64,000 bases of DNA from Glomus cerebriforme. Taxonomy: Eukaryota; Glomeromycota; Glomeromycetes; Glomerales; Glomeraceae. This document shows, one piece after another, positions 23,201 to 35,534 of this stretch. The stretch is taken from the NCBI GenBank assembly GCA_003550305.1, contig QKYT01000204.1, forward strand, positions 21,559-85,558. The letters are read 5' to 3'. Below the pieces are notes generated by a model. It was not told the origin of the DNA. It saw nothing but the letters and a program-made list of their open reading frames with translations, and did not search any database. The position numbers and the translations under genes were made by a program. The stretch's first letter is position 1, and each line of letters opens with the position of its first letter.

Positions 23201-24590
23201 TATTATTAACTATTTAATGTCAATATTTAATAAATTTCAGGTACATTTGACTTGCAAAATCATTGATAAGATGTTTTATTGAATGTTTCTAACATTTCGT
23301 TATAATAAAATTTAATTTTCAAGGTAAAAGTATGTTCTTTTTTGATTATCATTATTATTAACCATTTTTAATTTGAGTAATATTTGTATTTTGTATTTTA
23401 ATTATTGTTTGTTTTATTAGGACTAAACCGACCTATTAATTCAATGACCGAAACATAATTACCATCTAAAGTATAGTTAACCCCTTATTTAATCGGAGAT
23501 GAAATACGGTATTATAAATTCATAAAGTATATGTGTTTCCTTCTTTTATTTTAATTATTAACAAATGATGATCATAATGAAGGTTTATTTTGTTTGTACT
23601 GTACATAGCTTTAATGTACGACAACATGATGATGACTTAAGATCTGTTCAGCAAATATAAACAATGCGAGCCGCATGTCGACTATCGGAGTTTTCCTGCG
23701 AAATCCTTGCGCAGAACTGTCAATCATATTGTTCGAAGATCTTAATAAATTCCGGTGAGTTTCAAATAAAATAAAATTATGAAGATTCTCTTATAATGAA
23801 ATTAGAGACAATCAAAAGGAATGGCAATTTCTTTGATATTATGATGAATTGGGTTAACTGGTTTTACTTTTGAATAATTAAGGGTGGTTATCATCACTAA
23901 TTAAGGTTAGTTAAGCGAAACTATTATTGGTTGTGAATTATGCAAATTTTTTCTTTTTGATATGATAGTTAACGTTAAAGTTTATTTAATAATTTAGTAT
24001 GATGATGCAGAAAATTTTGTAATTCAATGAATTAATTATATTGTTTGAAGTGAATATTTGACCGGACTTATAAAAATTAACTCTCGATTGAAACTAAGAT
24101 AACATCTATTACATTGTAATCACTGTATCTCTATCCAATAAAAAAAAAAAGATTTTTTTTTAAAGTTATAACGCATACATGCATAAACGCTTTATTTATT
24201 TTATTTATATAAACTAATAATAATATCTTAATGCTTCTTTAAACTTAGAAAATAAAATTCATACATATTTTTGAATTTGCATAATCATAAATTATGCAAG
24301 CTACTTAAATTCCCAGAAAAAAAAAATTTATTGTATTCTTTCGCGAACCAAAAAAAATAAATAAATACTATCGAAAAAAAAGAAAATAAAAAATAATATA
24401 TATACGTATATACATGTTTATAAGAACATGAAAAAATTAACAAAATACAAAGAAATAAATAAATATACAAATGAAGATAAATAAAAATATTTCAATTTTT
24501 TTTAAAAAAAAATACATAGAAGGAAATTTATCATTAAAAGGGTAGGTAAAAATAAATATATATACACACATATACAAGTAATATTTCTTG
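20281..24590. other. Intergenic with an unidentified coding relic at about 22.2-22.9 kb
   Basis: The flanks are AT-rich spacer with T/A runs; two ambiguous bases lie near 21854 and 21856 inside such a run. The patch 22200-22900 has higher complexity. On the + strand, near 22650-22850, a frame reads FWRKYLEHLWKVSAM, DTRESLMETISLRLMI and RLTDSEYTFKG with interruptions, as expected for a decayed protein gene or transposon ORF. I could not assign it. The last 300 bp are the 3' flank of the - strand HMG gene. Confidence 0.4.
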
Positions 24591-25262
24591 TTATAATAAT
24601 TGGTCAGGTTGAATATAATCGTGACAAAAAAATCCTTCAAAGTAATTCACATCTGCTGCATCTGGTGGTGGTGTGGGCGGGAAGTCAGGCATAAATGCAT
24701 AATTATCAAAATAAGGAAAGACTGGGATTTGAGGAGGAGGAGATGGTATAAAAGAATCAAAAGGGTTTATATAATTAAGAATAATGTCTGAACTATCATT
24801 AATTATATTGGTGGATGTGGTTTCATTTTTAGAATATATAGAATTTTTTTTTCCTTTCTTGGAGCCGATTTTTTTACGAGGTTGAACGGGTACAATTCCA
24901 TATATTGACTTATGACGTTTGTTTGCATCCTGAGAAAGTTTTGTATAGTGATCCTTAACATGAGGTCTTTCATGCTTCCATTTTTCAGAGATAATTCCTG
25001 AAATATCAGTCATAGCATATGAAAGATTTCTTTGATGTAATTCACGTACATAAACTTGTCGATAAATCATAAAGCTGTTTGGCGCCTTTGATTTTACGAT
25101 ATTTTTCTTAGGTCTAAGTATATCATCGATAGAAATAGTTGGAGGAAAAGGTAATTCGATGTCTGGATGATGGCTTATGACTCTCTTTATACGTGCTGCT
25201 TTATTTCGAGAGGTCATCGGTTTGCCTTTAGGACCATCTTCGACGAAAATAAGTTCTTCCAT
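24591..25262 (-). CDS. Divergent HMG-box protein (223 aa)
   Basis: Single-exon gene with an HMG box at about 58-120. Landmarks are APNSFMIYRQVYVRELHQ, then AMTDISGIISEKWKHERP, then HYTKLSQDANKRHKSIYG. Basic clusters follow (PRKKIGSKKGKK, 128-139). The N-terminus keeps the family spacing IELPFPPTISIDDIL (35-49) but differs strongly from the three other HMG proteins here. The tail is short and Pro-rich (SPPPQIPVFP, FPPTPPPD), without the QYM and SPI motifs of the others. The core positions N, F, Y, R and W of the box are kept, so it probably still binds DNA. It is an older branch of the same family. Confidence 0.88.
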   Translation of the reverse strand: MEELIFVEDGPKGKPMTSRNKAARIKRVISHHPDIELPFPPTISIDDILRPKKNIVKSKAPNSFMIYRQVYVRELHQRNLSYAMTDISGIISEKWKHERPHVKDHYTKLSQDANKRHKSIYGIVPVQPRKKIGSKKGKKNSIYSKNETTSTNIINDSSDIILNYINPFDSFIPSPPPQIPVFPYFDNYAFMPDFPPTPPPDAADVNYFEGFFCHDYIQPDQLL

Positions 25263-25369
25263 AATTTAATGAATTAAAGAAAAAAGGGTTTTGTTGTTAT
25301 TGTTATCGTTTAAATTTGACTTTTTTTTTTTTTTTTTTTTTTTGAAGAGAAAGTATCCTTTGAAACAAT

Positions 25370-25380
25370 GCCTTTTTATA
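25370..25380 (-). promoter_or_regulatory. TATA box candidate for the HMG gene at 25262
   Basis: On the - strand TATAAAAAGGC, about 108 bp before the start codon. This is a classical TATA form and differs from the ATAAATACTCC type shared by the other HMG genes, in line with this gene being a more distant paralogue. Confidence 0.4.
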
Positions 25381-25911
25381 ATGAAAAACCTGTAAGTGCA
25401 AAAAACAGATAAAAGTACTGATTTACTAATAGACCCCATGTTATACAATATAAATTTGTAAAAGAAAAATAATTTTTTAAAGTTTATCTAAATTTAAATT
25501 TAAATTTAAATGTGACCAATTTTTTACGTATCAATGATTTCTTTATCAGGTAGTGCAATATAATATTCATGGCCAGATCTATTGAAAATGAAGACTTACT
25601 TGGATATTGTATATATTTTTTTATTATTGGTACTGGATATGATTGATAATATAAATAAAAATTTTTTCACTTGAATTGATCACCAAATATTTTGAAAAAG
25701 GTCATATATATATATTATATAATATGAATATCGAAACAATATAAAAAATAAGTTTTCCTCATGACTCATGCATGAGAAGAAAAGAATTACGTTTATATTA
25801 TATATTAACGCGTCTTCTAATTAGACAAGGTGAAACTAAATAGAAAATTTACACAAACATGTGCGTCATGTAGACAAATTTCTTTTAAGAAAAAAAAACA
25901 TTTTTTTTTTT

Positions 25912-26555
25912 NNNNNNNNNNNNNNNNNNNNNNNNNNNNNNNNNNNNNNNNNNNNNNNNNNNNNNNNNNNNNNNNNNNNNNNNNNNNNNNNNNNNNNNNN
26001 NNNNNNNNNNNNNNNNNNNNNNNNNNNNNNNNNNNNNNNNNNNNNNNNNNNNNNNNNNNNNNNNNNNNNNNNNNNNNNNNNNNNNNNNNNNNNNNNNNNN
26101 NNNNNNNNNNNNNNNNNNNNNNNNNNNNNNNNNNNNNNNNNNNNNNNNNNNNNNNNNNNNNNNNNNNNNNNNNNNNNNNNNNNNNNNNNNNNNNNNNNNN
26201 NNNNNNNNNNNNNNNNNNNNNNNNNNNNNNNNNNNNNNNNNNNNNNNNNNNNNNNNNNNNNNNNNNNNNNNNNNNNNNNNNNNNNNNNNNNNNNNNNNNN
26301 NNNNNNNNNNNNNNNNNNNNNNNNNNNNNNNNNNNNNNNNNNNNNNNNNNNNNNNNNNNNNNNNNNNNNNNNNNNNNNNNNNNNNNNNNNNNNNNNNNNN
26401 NNNNNNNNNNNNNNNNNNNNNNNNNNNNNNNNNNNNNNNNNNNNNNNNNNNNNNNNNNNNNNNNNNNNNNNNNNNNNNNNNNNNNNNNNNNNNNNNNNNN
26501 NNNNNNNNNNNNNNNNNNNNNNNNNNNNNNNNNNNNNNNNNNNNNNNNNNNNNNN
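25912..26555. other. Assembly gap (644 N)
   Basis: A run of 644 N flanked by T11 on the left and A17 on the right. The gap was probably caused by homopolymers. Nothing can be said about its content, and the true length may differ. Confidence 0.95.
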
Positions 26556-28874
26556 AAAAAAAAAAAAAAAAAGAAAAGAAATATGTATTAGATTATATAA
26601 TACTTATATTCAAAAAAATTTAAAATAGTTTCGAGACATGGTACAAATTAAATCGCGCTTTAAAGATTGTTGATCACGCAATACATTATTACTTCTGGGT
26701 TATAGAAATTTAATGCATTTAAAGTTTGTAACACACGTATGCAATTTATCTTTTTTTTTAAAGGGAAAGAACTTTGGATTAATTCTTAATATAAAAAAAA
26801 AAACTCCGTGCACATGAATATATGATTGGTTAAATTTTTAAATTCACATACACAGTGTTCTCTTAAAAGGTAAACGTTCTTTTGTTATCCGATTTAATCC
26901 GATAACGAACATAAATTCTTTGTGGAATGATAAACTGATAACGATAAGATTAAGAAGATAAATGTTATCAATTTATCATTTCACAATTTAGATGATTCTT
27001 GAACGAAGATATATACAGTATGTTATAAACTAACCAAACCACCTTATTAAAATGAACAATCAGTCTATCCCTAAAATAAACAATAGGATTGCCCATCATT
27101 TTTACCTTGTGTAATTATTTGTGTAAATCACATGATATGTTAAAAATGGTATAATATTTTAACATCAGATTTTTCTAACTTCATCGCAATATACCTATTT
27201 TAATTCAAAAGTATAGGGAGAGAAATATTTGGATTTTATTAAGCTTAAAAATGAATAATTACTTCAAAAGTTAAGAGAAAAAAATGTTGATGAAGATTTT
27301 GTTTACGTATCACACATGTCACGCACCGGTGAACATTGAAAGGGACCGATGTTGTGTAACCAATATTGTCTGATTATATGCTAATGTTTTTAAGATTATA
27401 TATACATGATACAACATTCCTATTTAGACTCGATTAGCCACTCATTAAAATACGAAAATCAAACAAGGCGTTAGAGTTAGTAATCGTTCATTTTCAAGAT
27501 AAATTTATCATTAGCTCGGAATAAAATTTGCGGTGTATGATATAAGCTAATTCCTGTTATTTCTTCTTCTAGTAAGGACAAAGAGGCGTTTTAAAATATA
27601 ATAATCATTGTTTTTTTTTATTTTTTATTTATTTTTTTTTTTTAAAAAATTTTCAAATTTTTTTTTTTAATTCGTTGTAAATCAAAAGTAAAAAATAATA
27701 TGACCTAACGTAGTACTTTTAGTTGCATCTTATTGTAACCTCATTTTTTGGACAGGTGAATGCAATAACATGCAAATCTTACTGCGGCATGCATAGATTT
27801 GCATATAGATAATTGAAGTAACTTTTTTTTATTACGCGAAAAATTGATATTAAAATATTAATATAAATAAAAAGAGAAACTGTGAAACAATGAAAACAAT
27901 GAAAAAAATACCGATTAAATATGATTGGTTCAGTATATACATATACTGTATATAAGAAAATGAACTGAATATAAATGAAATATTGATTTAATTTATTTAG
28001 AAACTCAATAAATTAACAGCTGCATTATATCCATCTTTAAATGTAAAGATAATAACGTATGCATTATTTTCAAAAGCTCGGTTGATACTGGAACAAAATA
28101 AAAAGGTATAAATCTTCAAAAGGAATTTTTAATATTACTTTATTAATCCTCTTATTGATGTGCATTAACTAAAATAGAACGACAGGACTTAGAAAAATTT
28201 CCAGGAAGGGGAAGAGATATTTATTCTTTATATATATGTATGCTTTTATAGTTTATCAGTGAAATTTTATAATCTTTTCTTCCTTGTTTCATCTAATTTC
28301 AAAGCCGGTTACGCAATTATATAATTGTTAAAAAGATTTATATTAATATCTAAGATGAAGGAAAACATGTAAATAAACCAATCAAGTATATGAGATACCA
28401 ATAATACGATACCACTTCAAGTTTGATCACGCGTCAATTAAAAATCAAAGCATCCATACCTGAAACGTCTTAACATAAATACAATAATTGTTGAACAATA
28501 TTATATAAAGAATTGTACACCTTTTTATATTATCATACGTAATAGGACTAATTTTATATTATTGGTCATATAAAGAAACCAATATTAAAAAGTATAAGTA
28601 CAAATTGTGTAAATTTTTATATCACAAATATATACCAAATCACACGCGTAATTCAAAATACAAGATCATGCAGGGTTTTTTTCATCTCTTTTTACAGTAG
28701 ATTTTATTATTAATAATATACAGTATAATATAAAAATTATTTATACAAAAAAATTCTCATTATAAATTTCTTATCTACTGTATCTTAATTTTGCGAAGCA
28801 TATGAAAGCATCCATTTTTCTAAAAATAATTTGTCATTTTAGAATATATATATACTTCACATATCTATAAAAAA

Positions 28875-28878
<4 letters not shown>

Positions 28879-28910
<32 letters not shown>

Positions 28911-28918
28911 TATCTTAG
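28879..28918. repeat. poly(T) tract, 40 T
   Basis: Uninterrupted T40. It may represent the A-tail of a - strand retroposed copy, but no body was recognised next to it; the HMG pseudogene lies about 140 bp to the right. Confidence 0.75.
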
Positions 28919-29059
28919 AAATTAAAAATAAATCTTTAATAAGAGAAACTAAAATCAACAATAAAAGAAGGTTTAATAATAGATTATAATAGATTTATTT
29001 TATTGCATTATATGCATACATCTCTAACATCTAGGGGAAGTTCAAAATCGGATAATGTT

Positions 29060-29585
29060 TAGATTTTTGTTGTTTGTTCAAATAATTTTCTTTGGTAATA
29101 ATCGGAGATTCATATGTATCTGAAAATAGTCCTGGGAAAATTCGATGATTGGAATTTTGATCAAAGTGAGAGAGTATTGGACCAAAGTTTGCAGTTGGAT
29201 GTTAGAACGATTGAATCGATATGATTTCTTCTTCAATTGATAGTAGTAGTAGTTTAAGACTGTAAATGAGGAATAATTGGATTAGAACTAATAGATGTGA
29301 ATAAATAGGCGAAGTAAGTTGAATTTCTTCCTCTGATTTATTAATATTCAATTTTTCTTCTCTTTTTCGCTGAGATTTTAGATAACATTATCCATTGAGA
29401 ACTTTATTATAAGCTAAAGGCGTTTATAATCAACTTTAACAACTTACTTTGATTGGGAATGCTATTGAAGAAATCACGATTATTGGCAAACAATATTCAT
29501 CATTCTAGCAGTTTCAATAAAACATTTACGAAAGTAATAATATTCAACACGAGCTGAAAATTCTCCATCTTTAATTTTTTTTTTT
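29060..29585 (-). pseudogene. Decayed MATA-type HMG-box gene
   Basis: Read on the - strand, 29583 to 29355 matches the HMG box of the 19225 protein in pieces. KDGEFSARV and YYYFRKCFIETAR come first, then a frame change leading to PIIVISSIA. After a further shift come DYKRLAYNK and an AKKRRKIEY-like basic end. Stops and frameshifts break every frame. The rest down to about 29060 is low-complexity and corresponds to the tail. It lies on the same strand as the intact gene at 24591 and 4 kb from it, but resembles the 14699/19225 type more. It is a fifth member of the local HMG group and clearly nonfunctional. Confidence 0.75.
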
Positions 29586-32224
29586 TTGATTTGAATTATT
29601 TGATTTAATTAGATGACATCGTTTGTTGCTTTTAGTTAATTATTAATTACTAAATTTGTATTCAGTTTACTTTACAGTAATTTATTTATATTGAATAATG
29701 TTACTCGAATATTTATTGGACGGTTGCTACCTTGAGAATTAACAAAACTATTTTTTTATATCATAAAGAGTATGATTAAAACGTAAACAAACTTATAATT
29801 ACGAAGGTACGTTTGAAAAATTTTGTATTCTGTACTTCGTTATCGATTTTGTAAACAAGCCATACATTTTCATATTTAATAGGTACTTTCCTAAAAAATA
29901 TCACGAATATTTATATTAAAAAAGGAAATCGAATTCTTCTTTCGATATTTCATTACATTGTGTTTAATTAATTGTCGATTTCCAAGGTAACTAGCTTCAG
30001 TTTCTATGTTCTTTTTTTTTTTTGAAATTATCAGCGAATTTTTTACTAATTACTTTGTTGTTCATCAACTATTGGAGATTATTCCTCTCATAACAGAATA
30101 CAGTACCTTACTATATTGCAACAATCCTTGTAGTCACTTCTTTATAACCTTGTCAAGTTAATACTTGGTTTCGGTTAATAAAATCATACTATTGAACGAT
30201 CTGAATCTTAGACTTCTTACTGAACGGTATTCTTTAATACAACAAGGATGTCTTTTAGATTTAGATAAGCCTATTCCAAACACAGCCCAATTAATTCAGG
30301 CTCAACTGATCCGACTTGGACAAATAGACAATAATACTTCAAAAAGATTCTCATTGTGCTGTAAATTCAATACTTCAATTCTGTGATTATGATATATGAA
30401 GAGTAAATTCTTTGGTGTTTTGGTCTCAGGTTTTAATGTTTAGAATTTTAGCAACAATTTTATTAGTTAATTATCATAAAGTGCTCTGATTTTGTAACAA
30501 AATCCTTTGCATAATAGATGTTACTTTTTGACTATGGAAAAGTTCAACTCAAATTGACAAAATCTCAATGATGTGATATGGAATATCAAAGGATAAAGTG
30601 ATAAAATTACATGGAATAAATGGACTTTTTTACAATTGTAAAAAAAAAAATTATTGCAAGCTTCCGTAGGACAAATTCAACAAATAATTTATGGCAGAGG
30701 CAGAGAATAACAATTTTATTGTGAGATGTTTGGTAAGCAAAACTTATTATATTCGTAGATGTAAAGACAAAGAACGATCATAACTATGAATGTTGGATTT
30801 CTAGCATTATTGTATATCTAAAACCTGATTCAATATTCAGGAAAACCACAATTGGACTCTAAATTCAATTCATGTAGATTTTAGTTTGATCTTCCATATA
30901 TATACTGTATTTAGAGACTTTTTCTAATTATTTATTACATATGATTTTAAATAGTAGGCTAAGAAATTCAATTACATACAGAACAACGCAACGATAAGAT
31001 ATCAGATTAAAAACGAGATCATATCATACATAGCCTTACTCTTCTTCCGGCTGATAGATCTTAGACTTGATATTCAGGTTGTGACATCATTTCAACTCCA
31101 AAATGTTAAATTAAACCTTTTCGCGATGAAAAAATTTGAATACCTAAAATTCTTCAATAGTAAATCCATTGATAATACTAGTCCTAGGCAAATTTAATTG
31201 GGCAAACCGAATCTCCAAAATTATATGCTGTATAATCAACGATGATATTAATAAATAAGTATGACTATACAGTATATACTATATATTTTAATTTAGTTAA
31301 GGCATCGATTAATTTTCACTCACATCACTATGCTCAATGAAAATTTATTGCTCTGGAAATTGGAAATCTTACAACATATATATGAAGGATTCTATGTAGA
31401 ATCATAATAGATATGTTATTCTCGCTCGATTTAAAGTCCTGGGACAGAACGAACTTTTTTGTAATGGTTTTTGATATAGTATCTTAGCCATATGCCTTAA
31501 GGTACACGAGTATAGACTATTATTATAGTAATCAATGCTGAGACCATTAAACAAATCATTCAATGGATCTTCAAATGACACGTTTTTTTAATTCCGAATT
31601 AAAAGTAGACATTGTGATCATATTATCCGCAGATGTTATTATGTTATTTGCTATCGAAGTTGATTGCTGCTTTAAATGACTTCAATTATTATCAAATTGC
31701 TGCGCAAGGTTGAATATGAACATGGATGACATGGATAACATCACGACAAATTATGTTGTACCCTCACAATCGGCCCCATCAACTCCTACTAGTAAATTCA
31801 TTTGACAAACAATTTAATGGATGGTTAAATTGGACAAGTGGGATAGCATCTGAACACGTAGAATAGTGACTATGTAGGATAGTAACTGGACATGTAGAAT
31901 AATGATTATGCACTGTACTAGAAGGGTGGACTGTACTGTGGATGGCAATAACTTTTTTTTTTAACCATTTCAGGTCTATAACAAAACAATGAGTTCGTGT
32001 TTTGTGTTTCTCTCATTGTCGTATGGCTTTTGACTTTTTCAAAATGGTAATGATATTTCACAATTAAACTAATAAAGTCCCCAAGACCCCTATGATATTA
32101 TACCAAATGGATTTCGATCAGGATATTTTCGTAAAAAAGTATTTATAGAATTTAGACCTATAGACGAATTGCAAATATTCTTTGTTCATTTCTCGATGGT
32201 ACCAAATTAGACAATCTGATATAA
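29586..32224. other. Intergenic; graveyard of unassigned coding relics
   Basis: Several stretches have protein-like codon use but broken frames. At 30165-30386 (+) an open frame includes LNLRLLTERYSLIQQG, TAQLIQAQLIRLGQID and NNTSK. At about 30960-31200 (+) a second long frame includes FFRLIDLRLDIQVV. A short imperfect repeat lies at 31831-31940. I cannot name the parent families; gene, retroelement or other origin is open. Confidence 0.4.
31831..31940 (+). repeat. Imperfect ~20-bp tandem repeat
   Basis: Successive units of the type (a)catgtaGAATAGTGACTATG recur with drift: TGGGATAGCATCTGAACACG, GAATAGTGACTATGTAGG, ATAGTAACTGGACATGTAG, AATAATGATTATGCACTG. Degenerate minisatellite; no coding sense seen. 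Confidence 0.4.
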
Positions 32225-32465
32225 ATAAATTAAATCCCTTCGCAAGAGTTATTAGATACGAGGATAATGATGATTGTATAGATTATGAAGCATTACATCA
32301 TTTCACTTTTGGTCTCATGAACCGGATCCAAAATATATTTATTACATTGGTGTAAATCAGAAGAGTTTGAAGAATGGAGTATTTAAAGATCTTGAAGAAA
32401 AATCTACGTATAATAGATATAATTTTGTAGAATTCGATTATGATAAATTTTCATTATGGGATAAT
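32225..32465 (+). pseudogene. Relic of the ion-transport-domain gene family, C-terminal piece
   Basis: The + strand encodes DYEALHHFHF, EPDPKYIYYIG and, further on, YDKFSLWDN, with frame breaks. The intact gene at 44030-48555 ends with DYEALDDIHF, DPDPKYIFYLG and a similar DxxE-rich terminus, so this is a broken copy of the last exon of that family in the opposite orientation. No membrane segments can be read upstream; only the tail survives. Confidence 0.75.
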
Positions 32466-33785
32466 ATTATTATGATAATACATGTTTGTAATATAAAATA
32501 AAATTTATTATTTACTATTATATAATCAATTTTTAATTGAAAATTGCAGGCTAGCTAGTTTGACTGAATATAAACATATGAAAATTTCATAAATAATAAC
32601 GACAATAAAAACAATTTATTTTTTCTAGATTACGAGTAAGTATATATTTAGTAGTAAGATTTCTTAACGAGAAATATGTGAATTATAATCAGGCTTGAAT
32701 TAATTAAGATTATTTGCAAAGAACTTGTAATCATATGTATTATTGGAAGTCCCAAATTTAACAAGATAATTAAAATTTAAAATTCTATTTATTATAAAGA
32801 ATAGAATTGAAACAAATTTACAATTGGATGCAAATTTAAACGAAAGTTTTGTGATTAAAAAAAAATGAAAATTGATCCCAATAATTTATTAATATCCAAA
32901 AGTTCAATTATAAGGGGAAATAATGTTTTTTTTTTGATTCTACACGTACTACGTACTTAATAATTATAATACAGCAATTACATACTAGCATAAAAACATT
33001 GTATCAAACTATTATTCTCGCATATTTAAATCATACATACAATATGTACCACCAATTAATAAATGTGGCGCAGCTTGATCATGATGACTATAACCTGATA
33101 AAACAGATGTCACGAAACGGCCGGTATTAAATAGCATTAAGTGTGGCGCCATGCGTGCTTTTTTTTTTTTTTACTAATGAAAAAAATTTAAGTATTCAGA
33201 ATACTTATGAAAAATGAAACGCAGAGGGATGTGACACCGGTGATGAAATTTTCACGTGATTTTTTGTGACGTTTCTTTTCATTACACTGGGTAACTTGAT
33301 CATCATGATCGTTGATTTTATCTGTACAACTTTCAGGATTCGAATGAAATTTTAAAGATTTGAAATTTTGTAATTTATGAATATCAATTATAAAACTTTG
33401 AAGAGCAGATTATTTGGTTAAATTGGAATAATTTTTTGAATAATATTCGTAGTCTATATGACGTTAAAAAAAAAAAATAAAAAAGACGAATAATTTATTC
33501 CAGATGTTCGATATAAAATTACAAATCAAAAACACTAGTGAGCAATTGTTATAGTATCTTTACCGCTATTTTTTTTTTTACATTGGATCTAAATATTATT
33601 GCTTTTACACCTGATTTGTTTTTTTAGATCTCTAACTATAAATAAAATATTATCGAAAGAAAATGTAGCAAAACGAATCATTTACGTCAAAAACCAATTT
33701 TAAAAAGATACTATTAAAATATATATATGATAGTTGAACTTTAAAAATGTAAAGGCAAAATAAAAAAAAAATGAAAAAATACATT
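32466..33785. other. Intergenic spacer
   Basis: AT-rich sequence with T/A runs. A less AT-rich patch at 33060-33330 contains CACGTG near 33252 and the inverted pair TGATCATCATGATCG-type near 33297; no gene recognised. The right end is the 3' flank of the Q/N-rich gene. Confidence 0.6.
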
Positions 33786-34307
33786 TTAAGAAGAGTTCTG
33801 AAAACCCAAATATTGCATATCATCAGAAATAGCTCCGTTTGCTGATGTATTGTAAGCATTATTATTCTGGGAATTAGATTGAGGACTCATACTAGTATTA
33901 AAGGATTGTTGAATGGGATTTTGTTGAGGTTGCTGGACTTGTTGCTGAATCTGCTGTTGAATTAAAGATTGTATATTATAATGATGTGGAAATTGGTAAT
34001 TGGGAATATGAGATAAATTAATGTTATTATTCAAAAGTCGCGCGTTTTCTAATGGATGTAATTCGGTACATTGATATGTAATGTGATAGATACGTGAACC
34101 GAAAGGAAAATAAAATTCAAATGTGGCGTTTTGAGGAGCAGGAATTGCAGTATTAATGATTGTATTAGACATTGTTGCGTTGTTGATTGAACTATGTTGA
34201 ATGTTTTGTTCATTGTTATTAAGAATTTGTAAAGGTGCAAAACTATTTTCAGTTTGATGCATCGGTAAGTTAGGATAACCTTGTGTAACATCATTATTTG
34301 AATTCAT
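33786..34307 (-). CDS. Q/N-rich hypothetical protein (173 aa)
   Basis: Single-exon gene of unknown function. The first ~60 residues are N/T/S-rich. A folded-looking core at about 61-92 reads ATFEFYFPFGSRIYHITYQ followed by CTELHPLENARLLNNN. A glutamine-rich stretch follows (about 113-133, IQQQIQQQVQQPQQNPIQQ), then an N/S-rich end. No signal peptide or membrane segment. Short proteins with a Y-H-I-T-x-x core are frequent in Glomeromycotina genomes, as far as I recall, but I cannot name a domain. The Q/N composition could allow self-assembly or transcription-cofactor roles; that is inference only. A TATA-like box lies 104 bp upstream. Confidence 0.7.
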   Translation of the reverse strand: MNSNNDVTQGYPNLPMHQTENSFAPLQILNNNEQNIQHSSINNATMSNTIINTAIPAPQNATFEFYFPFGSRIYHITYQCTELHPLENARLLNNNINLSHIPNYQFPHHYNIQSLIQQQIQQQVQQPQQNPIQQSFNTSMSPQSNSQNNNAYNTSANGAISDDMQYLGFQNSS

Positions 34308-34410
34308 GTTTCTAAAAGTTATCTATCGTACAGTATATAAATATGATGATTGGAAAATTGAAAAAAAAGATTATTTTTAATCTTTACACTATATGGAAGA
34401 TTGGAGAGTT

Positions 34411-34422
34411 GGGCTTTATATC
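34411..34422 (-). promoter_or_regulatory. TATA box candidate for the Q/N-rich gene
   Basis: On the - strand this reads GATATAAAGCCC, about 104 bp before the start codon at 34307. Good TATA form in a small GC-containing patch. Confidence 0.45.
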
Positions 34423-34813
34423 GAAAATCCGAGAAGGTTAATGGGATGATCACGATGCAAAGTAAATCAACTTAAAAAAAAAGTGCCACAATTGTCCTAC
34501 CGTTGAAATACAAGCTATTTTATTTGCTATAATTATATCGATTAACCTAATAAAGTAATAAAGTATACAGTATCCATTGCCAATGGATTTAAATAAACTC
34601 ATTGCATAGTGATACAATTTTACTGGTATACGAACGATTATTTTTCCATAAATATTGTAATTAATCGATAAAATTTATTAGTGCTACAATATCAGATAAG
34701 CCAAGTTCAGGATTGGTGCTAAATAAAGTTCTTTTACTGTCTTAAGAAAAAACTTCTATGAAGAAAGATTTTCTACTTATAAATATTTTGCGAGAGTGTA
34801 TAGTAGAAAGTGT

Positions 34814-34845
<32 letters not shown>

Positions 34846-35479
34846 TCGAATTTTTGATTGCATAAGCTTCTATATTAATATTTTTTTTTTTTATATAATT
34901 TTTTTTTTAAAAAAAAAAAATTGCTAATGTTTTTGGCGCCAATAAAAAAAAAGGAAATTTTTGGAACTTTGCTCTATTTATAAAATCAAATATTTTTTAT
35001 TTGAACAATTCATAATTCGGCGATATTTTTAATAATAGTAAAATATTCTATTTATATATAAATCGAACAAAATTATATAATAATGAACACACGAGTATTA
35101 TCATAATTATCATATTAATCATATTAGCTCTTGGTTACTGTACCATTTCAGAATATATTTTATGTAAATTAAAAAGGAATTACAAAATACATAATAAGAA
35201 TAAAATTTTTTCCTACATGAATCAAGAGTATTGATCAGCATTACACATCACATGATATAATTCTAAAAATGTGGACAACATACAGTATGGCAAATGATTT
35301 AAGTATCATGATTATAATATTCGAAGTATCTATTTTTTAAAAATTGAGTAACGATTATTCTTGCATACTTTCATGAGTAATCATTACAGACACGATGAGA
35401 ATATATCCTAAAAACCATTTGTTTATAATCAAAAACTCAATGCAATAGTGTAGTAAAATTATTACAGTGTTGGCAAATG

Positions 35480-35534
35480 CCTTGAAATGACCTTGAAATG
35501 ACCTAAATGACTCCAAATGACCTCAAATGACATC
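35480..35534 (+). repeat. Tandem repeat, 10-11 bp unit
   Basis: Five units of the type CCTNAAATGA in a row (CTTGAAATGA, CCTTGAAATGA, CCTAAATGA, CTCCAAATGA, CCTCAAATGA). Single units in inverted and direct orientation follow at about 35570-35600. Possible protein-binding array or a decayed minisatellite. Confidence 0.7.

Larger units (their letters stand above)
25263..29055. other. Intergenic spacer with assembly gap
   Basis: Contains the promoter side of the HMG gene ending at 25262, T23-like runs near 25319-25343, the assembly gap, and AT-rich sequence with no supportable gene. An uninterrupted T40 run lies at 28879-28918. Open frames spanning the gap are artefacts of N bases. Confidence 0.7.

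Noticed and set aside
25830..26628. Two 250-codon open frames spanning the N gap
   Set aside because: They consist almost only of X residues from the 644 N; the flanks are homopolymers.
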